DNA of 38,236 bases from NCBI GenBank assembly GCA_049293015.1, contig JBATSB010000027.1, forward strand, positions 1-38,236, given 5' to 3'. Position numbers and translations under genes: made by a program. Below are positions 1-8,837 of this stretch, piece by piece. Source of the stretch: UBA2330 sp049293015 (GTDB taxonomy: Bacteria > Bacteroidota > Ignavibacteria > Tepidaquicellales > Tepidaquicellaceae). Below the pieces are notes generated by a model, which did not search any database, had not been told where the DNA came from, and worked only from the letters and a program-made list of their open reading frames with translations. Numbering within the stretch: position 1 is the stretch's first letter; the number at the start of each line of letters is the position of its first letter.

Positions 1-111
1 GTACAGCTATGATTTTATTCATAATATTTTTTTTTAAAATTCCTATTTATAGATAAAAATGTCAATGACATTTAAAATGCAATATATGTGAATATTTTCA
101 GGATAAATAAA

Positions 112-654
112 TTATTCTTTGATGAATTGAATTTTCCTGACCATTTCAAAAACTGCAACTCCATATGCAACTGACACATTCAAAGATTGTTTCATACCAA
201 GCATAGGAATCTCAAATGACATATCAGCAAGATCAATGATTTCTTTTGAAACTCCAGTGATCTCATTACCAAGGACTAAACATAAAGGGAAATCCGTGAG
301 TCTGGCATTCCAAATAAGGTTTTGTTCATCTGTTATTTCTAATACTGCAATTTTGATATTTTCCTTTTTTAATTTTAGTACAATTTCCATTGGATCTTGA
401 TAGTATTCCCAAGGAACAGTTTCTGTAGCACCTAAAGCAACTTTTTCTATTTCCTTTCTGGGAGGATAAGGAGTATATCCGGTTAGATAAATTTTTTCAA
501 TAAATGCAGCATCTGAAGTTCTGAAAATAGCCCCCACATTAAATATACTTCTGATATTATCGCAAAGTACATATATTGGATTCCTTTTGTAATTTATAAT
601 TTCTTCTGGATTTTTTCTGGATTTCTCAATTTCGGAATGAGTAAGTTTTCGCAT
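112..654 (-). CDS. TrmH/SpoU-family RNA 2'-O-methyltransferase
   Basis: A 180-residue SPOUT-class enzyme expected to transfer methyl from S-adenosylmethionine to a ribose 2'-OH in tRNA or rRNA. The SpoU motifs are visible: NIRSIFNVGAIFRTSDAA near residues 33-50, LVLGNEITGVSKEI near 125-138, and a C-terminal segment with IPMLGMKQSLNVSVA, which forms the trefoil-knot cofactor site. The protein consists of the catalytic domain alone, without the N-terminal L30e-like extension of RlmB, so it resembles short TrmH/TrmL-like members. The target nucleotide cannot be told from sequence. It starts with ATG and is divergent from the DinG-like helicase across a 70-bp gap that must hold both promoters. 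Family assignment is firm; substrate is open. Confidence 0.9.
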   Translation of the reverse strand: MRKLTHSEIEKSRKNPEEIINYKRNPIYVLCDNIRSIFNVGAIFRTSDAAFIEKIYLTGYTPYPPRKEIEKVALGATETVPWEYYQDPMEIVLKLKKENIKIAVLEITDEQNLIWNARLTDFPLCLVLGNEITGVSKEIIDLADMSFEIPMLGMKQSLNVSVAYGVAVFEMVRKIQFIKE

Positions 655-724
655 TTTATATTAGTAATTCAATAAATAACTTGTAAAGATTTTAAAGTTT
701 TGTTTAATAAACAATTCAATATAA

Positions 725-2728
725 TTGACGGAAACCAAAGACTTATTAAAAGGCATAAATGATTTTTTCTCTGAAACAGGAATTCTCTCAAAGCATTTTG
801 AGAATTACGAATACAGAGATTCTCAGGAGACTATGGCTGATGAAATTCTTAAAACACTTAATGAGAAAAGACATCTTTTTATAGAAGCTCCTACCGGAGT
901 TGGGAAAAGTTTTGCGTATCTTGTACCTGCAATTTATTATGCAAAGAAAAATGAAAAGAAAGTAATTGTATCTACTTATACAATTAATCTTCAGGAACAA
1001 CTGCTTCACAAAGACATTCCTTTTCTTCAGAAAGTTTTACCGCTTGAGTTTAAAGCAGGTATTCTAAAAGGAAGAAATAATTATCTTTGCCCGAGAAGAC
1101 TTGCCAAAGCTATGGAAACTTCAAATACTTTGTTTGAAACAGAAGAGCAGCTAAATCTTGAAAGTCTTTACCGATGGTCAAAAGAAACCAAAGACGGTAC
1201 CCGCTCTGATATTAGTTTCCCTGTAAATGATAATGTTTGGAGTTCAGTTTGCTCCGAGAGAGGGATTTGTACAATTAAAACTTGTGGCAGTGAAAATACA
1301 AAATGCTTTTATCAGCGTGCTAAAAAGGAACTTGCAGACTCGGATGTGATAATCGTCAATCATCATTTATTCTTTACACTTTTTGACGGCGTTTCGGAAG
1401 AGCGTGAAGGTTATCTTTACAATAATGATTTTGTGATCTTTGATGAAGCTCATACTGTCGAGCAGGTTGCAACAGATCATATCTCTCCATCCCTTTCCAG
1501 GGAACAAATGAAATACCATCTTCTCAGATTATATAATCAGAATAAAAAAAAGGGATTCCTGCTGACATTACCCTCTTTGCATATTCAAATGAAAATTCAG
1601 AATCTTCTTGATCTGAATCAGCAGTTTTTTTATTTATTAAGAAAAAAATTATTCGACAACGACGAAAAAGAATATAAAAAACTTACTTCCAGGATATATG
1701 AAAAAAATGTTGCTGAAAATATTTTAAAACCTGAACTTGATAATTTACTTAATGATCTGCGAGCTCTCAGACCTGCCTGTAAAGATGATTCACAGGAGAA
1801 TGAACTGAATGAATTTATTATTAGATTATCAGAGTTTAGTTATGTATTAGAAGATTTTATCGGACAGAAAAAGAATGAAAAGGAAAATGACTTTGTATAC
1901 TGGGTTGAATTATCTTCCATGAAACCTGATTCCAATGTATCGATCTGCTCTTCTCCTGTTGACGTATCAGAATATTTCAGAAATAATATTTTTCGGGAAA
2001 ATAATTCTACAATTCTTACCAGTGCTACTTTAACAATAAACAGTAATTTTGAATATTTCAGAAAGCGCTTAGGTGCGGATAATCTGAATGAAGTAAAACT
2101 CAATTCACCATTTGATTTTTATAAACAGGTTAAAATTCTGATCCCGAAAGAAATTCCTGAACCCGGGAAAAACAGCAGTGAGGTTTATGCAGAACTTTTA
2201 AAGAACTGGATAAGTCACTTTACTTTAATGTCGAAAGGAAAAGCACTTGTACTTTTTACGAACAGTACATTATTAAGAAAGATCGGAAGTGAAATTTCAG
2301 ATGAGCTAAAATCACATGATATTACACTTCTAATGCAGGTTCCCGGAGTTTCAAGAAATTCATTATTAAGTAAATTTAAATCTGATATTAATTCTGTGTT
2401 GTTTGGTTTGGACAGCTTCTGGATGGGAGTGGATGTTCCGGGCGAAGCTTTAAGTAATCTGATCATAACACGGCTGCCTTTCCAGGTGCCAGATCATCCC
2501 GTTGTACAGGCAAAAATGGAATTCATTGAGAAACATGGAGGTAACAGCTTCTTTGAATATTCACTTCCTGAAGCTATTTTGAAGTTTCGACAGGGGGTAG
2601 GAAGACTTATAAGACACAGAAGTGATAAAGGTATTATAGTCATTTTAGACAGCAGAATTTTAACAAAATCTTATGGCAAATATTTTATCAATTCACTTGA
2701 TGAATGTGAAATTGAGATCATTGAATAA
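725..2728 (+). CDS. dinG: DinG/XPD-like ATP-dependent DNA helicase
   Basis: A 667-residue superfamily 2 helicase of the iron-sulfur XPD/DinG type, which unwinds DNA 5'-3' and removes D-loops, R-loops or G-quadruplexes in repair. Walker A APTGVGKS lies at residues 55-62 and the DEAH box at 240-243. Cysteines at about 122, 176, 182, 187 and 194 sit between them, where the family holds its 4Fe-4S cluster. The arginine-finger motif QGVGRLIR is near 623-630. No N-terminal exonuclease domain is present, unlike the Firmicutes DinG. The start is TTG; the preceding in-frame sequence gives no better choice. The 149 bases before rsmB show no clear terminator, so read-through is possible. The symbol is by family, since a YoaA-type assignment cannot be excluded. 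Confidence 0.9.
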   Translation: MTETKDLLKGINDFFSETGILSKHFENYEYRDSQETMADEILKTLNEKRHLFIEAPTGVGKSFAYLVPAIYYAKKNEKKVIVSTYTINLQEQLLHKDIPFLQKVLPLEFKAGILKGRNNYLCPRRLAKAMETSNTLFETEEQLNLESLYRWSKETKDGTRSDISFPVNDNVWSSVCSERGICTIKTCGSENTKCFYQRAKKELADSDVIIVNHHLFFTLFDGVSEEREGYLYNNDFVIFDEAHTVEQVATDHISPSLSREQMKYHLLRLYNQNKKKGFLLTLPSLHIQMKIQNLLDLNQQFFYLLRKKLFDNDEKEYKKLTSRIYEKNVAENILKPELDNLLNDLRALRPACKDDSQENELNEFIIRLSEFSYVLEDFIGQKKNEKENDFVYWVELSSMKPDSNVSICSSPVDVSEYFRNNIFRENNSTILTSATLTINSNFEYFRKRLGADNLNEVKLNSPFDFYKQVKILIPKEIPEPGKNSSEVYAELLKNWISHFTLMSKGKALVLFTNSTLLRKIGSEISDELKSHDITLLMQVPGVSRNSLLSKFKSDINSVLFGLDSFWMGVDVPGEALSNLIITRLPFQVPDHPVVQAKMEFIEKHGGNSFFEYSLPEAILKFRQGVGRLIRHRSDKGIIVILDSRILTKSYGKYFINSLDECEIEIIE

Positions 2729-2877
2729 ATAAGAACGATTTTTAAATATTAAACTTTGTATTACAGATCAAATATTTCCAAGAGTTAAATTTATTAATAC
2801 ATTTCAAATATCTATTCTAATATTTATTTTATTACCTTTAGAAACCAAAGCACCTCGGAAATAATAAGATTTAACAA

Positions 2878-4314
2878 ATGGAAAACCAAAAACTAAAATC
2901 TCTGACTCCAAAGGACCAGCAAAACGGTTCATCATCTCTTGAAAAAATTTACAATAAGAATCTATTTGAAGATGCACGCTCCTGCTCTGTAAAAATACTT
3001 TGCAGATGCGAAAGAACTGATTCATATCTTGAAAAGCTAATAGATGCAGAATTAAGAAATGAGACTCTTAATGATTTTGACAAAGCTCTGCTTAATGAAA
3101 TTTCACATGGAGTTATAAGATGGATGAGGCGGCTTGACTGGTTTTTAAATGGTTTCTACAGAGGTAATTATGAAAAATGTCTTCCTGAAGTCCGGAACGC
3201 ACTCAGAGTAGCGCTATATCAGATATTATTCCTGAATAAAATTCCATATTCTGCAGCAGTAAATGAAGCTGTGGAGTTTGTAAAAAGAATTCACGGTGAT
3301 AAGCATGCAGGAGTTGTAAATGGATTATTGAGAACAATTATTAGAACTCTGGAAAATCTTATATGGCCTACGAGAGAAATTGATGAAGTGAACTATCTTG
3401 GAATAATTCAGTCTCATCCAAACTGGATGGTGAGAAGGTGGATAAACCGTTTTGGATTTGATGATGCGGTAAAATTATGCGAAGAAAACAACAGAAGACC
3501 TGTTATGGCTCTGAGAGTAAATACATTAAAAATATCAGTATCTGATTTCGAAAATTATTTACAGGAAAAAAACCTGTTTTATAAAAAAGGTAATTATCTT
3601 GATAACTTTTTTTCTACCAAGACAATGTCAAAACTTTTTACGGATGAATATTTCAAACAGGGATATTTTTCAATTCAGGATGAAAGTGCGGGATTGGTTT
3701 CAAAATTGTTAGATCCAAAAAAAGATGAGTTAATTCTTGACCTTTGCTCAGCTCCCGGCGGAAAGACTTCCCACATATCCGAACTAATGGGAAATGAAGG
3801 CAAGATCATTGCAGTGGAAAAATATTTATCAAGGCTGGAAATAATGAAATCCAACCTTAACAGACTTGGTGTAAAAAATGTAGAGACATTTCATGATAAT
3901 GTTTGTGAGCCTGAAACTACTGTATTGAAAGAATATCTTATTGGAAAAGCTGATAAGATACTTGTAGATGCTCCTTGTTCAGGGTTAGGTGTGCTATCCA
4001 AAAAGCCCGATATAAAATGGAAACGCGAACCTGAAGACATAACTAATCTGCAAAAAATTCAGCTTGAAATTCTTGAAAACTCTGTTAAATATCTTAAAGA
4101 CGGTGGAGTAATATTATACAGCACTTGTACTACAGAGACTGAGGAAAATATTGATGTTGTTAATTTATTTCTCAAGAATAATCCTGAATTCAAAATCGAA
4201 AATGCATCATCCTTTGTTGATAAATCAATTGTTAATAATGATGGCTGCGTGGAATTGTTTCCTCATATAAATAAAACTGACGGAGCGTTTTCTGTAAGAT
4301 TAAAAAAGAACTAA
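2878..4314 (+). CDS. rsmB: 16S rRNA m5C methyltransferase, RsmB/Sun family
   Basis: A 478-residue enzyme that methylates C5 of a cytosine in 16S rRNA (C967 in E. coli), using S-adenosylmethionine. The N-terminal 150 residues form a NusB-like RNA-binding domain (NEISHGVIRWMRRLDW, then AVNEAVEFVKRIHGDKHAGVVNG). The Rossmann methyltransferase follows, with cofactor motif LDLCSAPGGK at 287-296, the DAPCSGLG motif with Cys367, and the catalytic YSTCT motif with Cys417. Both cysteines of the two-cysteine mechanism are present. Length matches the family. The ATG start has no strong Shine-Dalgarno sequence. It converges with phoH, the two stop codons being one base apart, so there is no room for a separate terminator. 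Confidence 0.94.
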   Translation: MENQKLKSLTPKDQQNGSSSLEKIYNKNLFEDARSCSVKILCRCERTDSYLEKLIDAELRNETLNDFDKALLNEISHGVIRWMRRLDWFLNGFYRGNYEKCLPEVRNALRVALYQILFLNKIPYSAAVNEAVEFVKRIHGDKHAGVVNGLLRTIIRTLENLIWPTREIDEVNYLGIIQSHPNWMVRRWINRFGFDDAVKLCEENNRRPVMALRVNTLKISVSDFENYLQEKNLFYKKGNYLDNFFSTKTMSKLFTDEYFKQGYFSIQDESAGLVSKLLDPKKDELILDLCSAPGGKTSHISELMGNEGKIIAVEKYLSRLEIMKSNLNRLGVKNVETFHDNVCEPETTVLKEYLIGKADKILVDAPCSGLGVLSKKPDIKWKREPEDITNLQKIQLEILENSVKYLKDGGVILYSTCTTETEENIDVVNLFLKNNPEFKIENASSFVDKSIVNNDGCVELFPHINKTDGAFSVRLKKN

Positions 4315-4315
4315 G

Positions 4316-5290
4316 TTACTCAAGCTTTTCATAAGCGTTAATTATATCCTTCACGAGTTTATGTCTTACCACATCTGACTTTTCAAAATAAACAAAAGAA
4401 ATATCATCGATGTTTTTTAAAATTTCTTCTACCTGAATTAACCCCGACTGATCTTTCCTGGGCAGGTCTATCTGAGTTACATCTCCAGTTATAATTGTTT
4501 TAGAATTGGGTCCCAACCTTGTAAGAAACATTTTCATCTGCATTGTAGTCGAATTCTGTGCTTCATCAAGAATCACAAATGAATTACTTAGAGTCCTTCC
4601 TCTCATAAAAGCCAGTGGAATTACTTCAATGATATTTTTTTCAATATAGTTTTCAAGTTTCTCAAAAGGAAGCATATCTTCAAGAGCATCATAAAGAGGT
4701 CTTAGATAAGGATCGACTTTCTCTGACAGATCACCCGGTAAAAACCCAAGACTTTCACCTGCTTCGACAGCCGGTCTGGCGAGTACAATTTTATTGATCT
4801 CTTTATTTTTTAGTGCTGATACAGCAAAAGCAACAGCCAGATAAGTTTTTCCGGTACCTGCAGGTCCAATTGCAAATACAATATCATTTTCTTTTACTTT
4901 ATTAAAATATTCAAGCTGATTGGAAGATCTTGGCTTTATGAAATCATTTTTCCTTGAAAGAATTACATTGTTTAATTCATTGGGGGAAAATCCTAATTTT
5001 TCTTTTACTTTATCTGATCTGAAATCATTTGAATTGATCAGATCCAGTACAAGATTAACATCCTGAAGAGATATTTTACCTTGTCTTTTTTGAAGAAAGA
5101 TTAATTCATTAAATATTTTTTCGATAAGTTTTATTTCAGACTCTTCTCCCTTTAAAAAAAGGGAATCACCTCTGACTACTATTGTTGAATCGAACCTTTC
5201 TTTTATATTGCTGATATTCTCTTCATTAACTCCTGTAAAGTTAAGAAGGTCAATTCCGGTTAGTGATAATTTTTTTTCTGTAATATTCAA
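4316..5290 (-). CDS. phoH: PhoH-like ATPase (YbeZ type)
   Basis: A 324-residue PhoH-family P-loop NTPase, a family linked to RNA metabolism and often found beside the endoribonuclease YbeY, which is not visible here. Walker A GPAGTGKT is at residues 142-149 and Walker B VILDEAQN at 239-246, followed by the sensor-like TIITGD. The N-terminal 110 residues form the small domain usual for YbeZ. The start is TTG, giving MNITEKK; no ATG lies upstream in frame before the hairpin described just upstream. That hairpin terminates the LysM operon only about 15 bases before this start, so phoH needs either read-through or a promoter squeezed into the LysM 3' region. Biochemical role in this organism is unproven. 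Confidence 0.92.
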   Translation of the reverse strand: MNITEKKLSLTGIDLLNFTGVNEENISNIKERFDSTIVVRGDSLFLKGEESEIKLIEKIFNELIFLQKRQGKISLQDVNLVLDLINSNDFRSDKVKEKLGFSPNELNNVILSRKNDFIKPRSSNQLEYFNKVKENDIVFAIGPAGTGKTYLAVAFAVSALKNKEINKIVLARPAVEAGESLGFLPGDLSEKVDPYLRPLYDALEDMLPFEKLENYIEKNIIEVIPLAFMRGRTLSNSFVILDEAQNSTTMQMKMFLTRLGPNSKTIITGDVTQIDLPRKDQSGLIQVEEILKNIDDISFVYFEKSDVVRHKLVKDIINAYEKLE

Positions 5291-5301
5291 TTTTTGAAAA
5301 T

Positions 5302-5337
5302 AAAAAAACCCTTATACTTTTTCAAGTATAAGGGTTT
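5302..5337 (-). terminator. Rho-independent terminator of the LysM operon
   Basis: A perfect 14-bp stem (5306-5319 with 5324-5337, AAACCCTTATACTT and its complement) closes a 4-base loop. On the minus strand it is followed by a run of seven T. It stands 46 bases past the LysM stop codon and immediately before the phoH start, so it should end transcription of the lipoprotein-LysM operon and insulate phoH. Confidence 0.85.
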
Positions 5338-5382
5338 CGTATTAAAAAATGTATAAGTTCATATAATATGAATTACATGAAA

Positions 5383-6204
5383 TTACTTCTTTTCGTCTTC
5401 TTTCTTCATATCACCAGAGTCAACATTCTTTTTCATTTTTCTCTTGGATTTATATGAATTTGTATTTTTCAGAGCATCGGTTTTCTGAGCTTCTGTAAGA
5501 GCTGGAATTTTCAAAACCTGACCCGGATAAATTAGGTTCGGATTAGGAATTGTTTTTGCAACTTTTGGTGGAGCACTTACAACACCACTCTTGTTTGCAT
5601 CCCAGATTGCAGGCCATAGTCTTGAATTGCCATAAACGTTTTTCATTCCGGCAATCTTAAATAAACAGTCACCTTTTACAACTGTGTAAGTTCCTGTTTC
5701 AACTTTACCTTTGCAGTCTGTGATTTTCTTTTTCATTGCATTGTATCTGTCCCAGAATTCAGGTAAGCACTTATATCTACCGGCTACACCTGCATCTGTT
5801 AAGTAAGGCCATAAATTAGCCTCAATATCCGCTGCATCATCTGGTCCTTTGCATGCATTGACTCTTTTTTCTGCATCTGCAAATTTACCTTTGTATTCAT
5901 CATAACCGGTTTTTGAACCGACTAATGCCCAAAGAATATTTACTGCATTTTCTTCAGCGAATTTAACATCACCTAATCTCTTTTTAAGACCATCGATGTC
6001 TGTGTTTAAAGCGTCTAACTGACTGGTTAAATCTGTTTTCCTGGCGGTGTACTCATCCATTTGTGCTTGCCATGTATCTTCATCCATTTCTTCTTCGGTC
6101 ATTGAACCGTCATCATCATCATCATCATCCTGAGCAAAAGCTGAATTAGCAAGTACTGCCAAGGAGAAAACCATCATAAATACTAATAATTTATGAAATT
6201 TCAT
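5383..6204 (-). CDS. Exported acidic LysM-domain protein
   Basis: A 273-residue exported protein. A signal peptide (residues 1-24, ending NSAFA before QDD) leads into a run of seven Asp, then a helical, probably coiled-coil stretch (about 45-80). One LysM domain occupies about 172-233 (YTVVKGDCLFKIAG ... NPNLIYPGQVLKIP), which should bind peptidoglycan glycan chains in the periplasm. Cysteines at about 118, 146, 164 and 180 could form disulfides. The tail is rich in Lys, Asp and Glu. AAGGAG lies nine bases before the ATG. It follows the small lipoprotein gene by 65 bases and precedes a strong terminator, so the two form an operon. The middle region is not a domain I recognise; a role in tethering or organising the cell wall is inference. 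Confidence 0.85.
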   Translation of the reverse strand: MKFHKLLVFMMVFSLAVLANSAFAQDDDDDDDGSMTEEEMDEDTWQAQMDEYTARKTDLTSQLDALNTDIDGLKKRLGDVKFAEENAVNILWALVGSKTGYDEYKGKFADAEKRVNACKGPDDAADIEANLWPYLTDAGVAGRYKCLPEFWDRYNAMKKKITDCKGKVETGTYTVVKGDCLFKIAGMKNVYGNSRLWPAIWDANKSGVVSAPPKVAKTIPNPNLIYPGQVLKIPALTEAQKTDALKNTNSYKSKRKMKKNVDSGDMKKEDEKK

Positions 6205-6269
6205 TTTAAAGATCTCCTTTTGTTTAAAATTGTTTAATTAAAATTGTTTTTTAAAGTTTTTTTCAGGTC

Positions 6270-6536
6270 TTAAGGACAGTTTCTTTTAACTGCTTCCGAA
6301 ATTCCTAGCCACTCTTTTGCTTTTGCCTCTGTATCAGCAATTTGTTTCTGCAAGTCTGATTTTTCATCAAGCTTTGCGTTAACCTGTGACTGAAGTGCAT
6401 CCACTTCTGCTTTCAGGTCGTTCAACTGTTGGATTTGTTCCTCGCTAATTCCACCACCACAACCTACTAGGAATGTTGATCCTGCAAGCATGGAGAATGT
6501 AAGTAAAACGAAAAACAAGTTTCTCATTTTTGCCAT
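6270..6536 (-). CDS. Small coiled-coil lipoprotein, Lpp-like in size
   Basis: An 88-residue lipoprotein precursor. The signal peptide ends in the lipobox LVGC, with the lipidated cysteine at residue 26, followed by GGG. The mature part is 63 residues, mostly one amphipathic helix with heptad-like spacing (about 32-75), and ends KRNCP. Size and helix recall Braun's lipoprotein, but the C-terminal lysine that Lpp uses for covalent attachment to peptidoglycan is absent, and a cysteine stands near the end. AGGAGG at 6545-6550 sits eight bases from the first ATG and decides for it over the ATG at codon 4. It is the first gene of an operon with the LysM protein and has the best promoter in the window, suggesting abundant expression. 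Homology to Lpp is not claimed. Confidence 0.82.
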   Translation of the reverse strand: MAKMRNLFFVLLTFSMLAGSTFLVGCGGGISEEQIQQLNDLKAEVDALQSQVNAKLDEKSDLQKQIADTEAKAKEWLGISEAVKRNCP

Positions 6537-6592
6537 TTTTAAAACCTCCTGATTTTATTTGGCTTTTATAAATAGGGTTAATTGAATACGAA

Positions 6593-6623
6593 CAAAAATA
6601 TGGGTATTAATTTTAATTGTCAA
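6593..6623 (-). promoter_or_regulatory. Sigma70-like promoter of the lipoprotein-LysM operon
   Basis: On the minus strand TTGACA (6618-6623) is followed, after 17 bases, by TATTTTTG (6593-6600). This fits a housekeeping promoter, and the downstream box also fits the TAnnTTTG pattern known from Bacteroidota. It places the start of transcription about 50 bases before the lipoprotein ATG. Confidence 0.6.
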
Positions 6624-6644
6624 GTCTAATTTAAAAATTATTCT

Positions 6645-6681
6645 AAAAAAATAGACACTAAAATCAATTATTTAGTGTCTA
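6645..6681 (-). terminator. Terminator after the five-gene envelope operon
   Basis: An 11-bp perfect stem (TAGACACTAAA at 6652-6662 with its complement at 6671-6681) and an 8-base loop, followed on the minus strand by seven T. It lies about 100 bases beyond the stop of the last gene of the operon and upstream of the lipoprotein promoter. Confidence 0.7.
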
Positions 6682-6777
6682 AATTAAGCTTTTTAAACTT
6701 TGTCTAAAAAATAGTACAGTTAATTTCGAAATGGATCTATCGTTATTAATTTTTTAAACAATTTATATATCTGATTA

Positions 6778-8022
6778 TTAATAAATATTTTTATCAAAGA
6801 AATCACCAACCTTAAATCTGAAATTGATAAAAGCACTGATTACACCAAAACTATTTGAAGGTGTATTTCCCAGCCTTATAGAAGGACCGAAACCAAAAGC
6901 TTTATTGGCAAATCCTTTCCATGGGCTGTCAAGATACAGTTCTGTAAGCAGTTGAAAATCCCTTTTGCCAGGGAATGTCGCATCCATTCTAAAATCAAAA
7001 ATAAAATCATCAATTTTCATCTCTCTGCCGGTATATCCTAAATGATATTCACCAAATTGCTTTGCAAAATAAAATTTTGCTCTTGTAGAATTATAAAATA
7101 TTAAATTCGGAGTTCTGATTTCAAACCCGAAATGTTCACCTCTGACTACATTATTTTTCATTGGTTCACCGGTCACTTCATTATACACAATGATGGGATT
7201 ATCTGTAATATCCTGTAGAGTATCAATTGTAGAAAAATAAGAAATTCTTAATAATGGAATGTCAAAAGCAAATTCAATTCCTAAATGAGGTGTGAAAATA
7301 TTGTTCCAGTTGCCAAGCCATGTGTTTGGTGTTTCTACAGTGTCGTTTGAATTTGAAGCATACTTTAAAACAAATTCTTTTACCCTGGATGTAACTGACA
7401 CTTCAAGCATTGTAAAATGAAGTCCGCCTTTAATATAATCAGTTTCCATTGGACCGGAATAAGGAGTTCCCATTCCAATAGTCAGTCCTACACCTGATCC
7501 ATAAGCTATCGGAATCCCAAGCGGATCACCACCAAATGCCTGAATATAAGGATTTACATAATAATCCATCGAACTTAAATTTCTATACTGATTATCAAAG
7601 GTAGTTCTGATATTCCAGTTTGCTGCAATTCTTTCAGGGATATAAGTAAATGGCGCCCAGATTTTTGTTTCTTTTGGTCTTTGAATATCATCAGAAGTTT
7701 CCGAAATTTCTTTTCTGCATGAAGTTGATGTTGAAGTCCAATTAGATAACAAACTATACAAAGGTTCAATCTGACTTTGCTTTCCTCTTTTAAAATCTAC
7801 AGTGCTGTATTTAAAACTTACCGTTATATCATCTGTTGTTTCACAATTATCTTTAAGAATCTGAAGATCATTTTCAATTATATAATCGCGCAATTGCTTT
7901 CCGGTTTCTGAATCGCAAAGTCTACATCCTGATGGAATGATAAAATCCTTTTGAGCATAACCGATCCCAATATTTAATATTAAAGCCAAAGATATAAAAA
8001 TAATATATCCGAATAGTTTCAT
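6778..8022 (-). CDS. Exported, probable outer-membrane protein, unrecognised family
   Basis: A 414-residue protein that I cannot assign to a named family. The signal peptide is residues 1-23 (ending GIGYA before QKD). The mature N-terminus carries SGCRLCDSETG, a CxxC pair, with two more cysteines in the next 70 residues. From about residue 130 the sequence alternates polar and aromatic residues with many Gly, Asn and Tyr, as in beta-barrel or beta-sandwich outer-membrane proteins, and it ends in FRFKVGDFFDKNIY with a terminal aromatic residue. It is the last gene of the minus-strand envelope run. A 108-base gap separates it from the gene before, more than elsewhere in the run, so it may have its own promoter as well. 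Confidence 0.7.
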   Translation of the reverse strand: MKLFGYIIFISLALILNIGIGYAQKDFIIPSGCRLCDSETGKQLRDYIIENDLQILKDNCETTDDITVSFKYSTVDFKRGKQSQIEPLYSLLSNWTSTSTSCRKEISETSDDIQRPKETKIWAPFTYIPERIAANWNIRTTFDNQYRNLSSMDYYVNPYIQAFGGDPLGIPIAYGSGVGLTIGMGTPYSGPMETDYIKGGLHFTMLEVSVTSRVKEFVLKYASNSNDTVETPNTWLGNWNNIFTPHLGIEFAFDIPLLRISYFSTIDTLQDITDNPIIVYNEVTGEPMKNNVVRGEHFGFEIRTPNLIFYNSTRAKFYFAKQFGEYHLGYTGREMKIDDFIFDFRMDATFPGKRDFQLLTELYLDSPWKGFANKAFGFGPSIRLGNTPSNSFGVISAFINFRFKVGDFFDKNIY

Positions 8023-8130
8023 ATACGTAAAGTTAATATATTAATAGACTTTTAATTTCTAAATTAATTTGTCTGCGAAATTGTAGTGAAAAATTATAAT
8101 AGAATATCTTCATTAAACTTCTGAAAAAAT

Positions 8131-8835
8131 TTATCTTAAATTACTTTTTCTGTTTTTATCATTTATTACGCCACCGTATCCCATCAGTAACTTTTGAAAG
8201 TTTACATCGAGTTTGTCAAAATTAAAATCAATCCCCAGGATATTGACAATCTTTGGATTAGCTCTCAGATCCACAACGAGGTCAATAGTTTCCGGTAATG
8301 GAAAGTTTTCATAATTTTCCTGAGCCATGTCTTCATCTTCCAGCTCTTCTTTATCATATCCTGTTAAACTCTGATTTCCTGCTAAAAATTGAGAATTCTG
8401 ATCATATTGTTCGAAATATCTTAAATAGATTTCACTGTTTGGCCAGTCTTTAGCACTTATCTTTTCAACTAATTTTGTTCTCGGCTGTCTGAAAAGTTCT
8501 TTAACATATGATTCAAGTTCAGGATTTTCGTAAAGTGAAATTCCTGTAAGTTTATAAAATAGATACTGTTTCCGATAATCCACAATTGTTTGAGCATTTA
8601 TTTTCAAAGGTAATCTGTAAAATTTGTCACCAATTTTAATAATTGCAGTATCCCTGACAATGCTTTCCAGTTTTGAAAGATCTTCAAACAAATAGAATTT
8701 TACAGTGTCCACTGTATATTCAGGCAGCAATGAGTCTGTAACTTGTTCAGAAACAATTTCACCTGGTAAATCCTGTGAAATATTGAATCCGGGAAACATC
8801 ATTATCAAAAATATTATAATACCAAAAATTCTCAC
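8131..8835 (-). CDS. Exported protein of unknown function
   Basis: A 234-residue protein with a hydrophobic N-terminus (MRIFGIIIFLIMMFPGFNIS before QDL) typical of a signal peptide. The rest is soluble, with an acidic segment (EELEDEDMAQENYENF, about 165-180) and no cysteine motif or recognisable domain. The start is GTG, two bases after the stop of the preceding gene, so translation is probably coupled. It is the fourth gene of the five-gene envelope run. Its place and export signal suggest a periplasmic or inner-leaflet partner of the neighbouring proteins. No function can be named from the sequence. Confidence 0.72.
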   Translation of the reverse strand: MRIFGIIIFLIMMFPGFNISQDLPGEIVSEQVTDSLLPEYTVDTVKFYLFEDLSKLESIVRDTAIIKIGDKFYRLPLKINAQTIVDYRKQYLFYKLTGISLYENPELESYVKELFRQPRTKLVEKISAKDWPNSEIYLRYFEQYDQNSQFLAGNQSLTGYDKEELEDEDMAQENYENFPLPETIDLVVDLRANPKIVNILGIDFNFDKLDVNFQKLLMGYGGVINDKNRKSNLR

Positions 8836-8837
8836 TG

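Noticed and set aside
1840..2466. Minus-strand open frames inside dinG, and similar frames opposite leuS, recR and the receptor gene
   Set aside because: They lie opposite strongly conserved coding sequence, have low-complexity translations and no start signals.
6111..6132. GAT trinucleotide run in the LysM gene as a phase-variable repeat
   Set aside because: It encodes only seven Asp after the signal peptide and changes in multiples of three would keep the frame; no evidence of switching.
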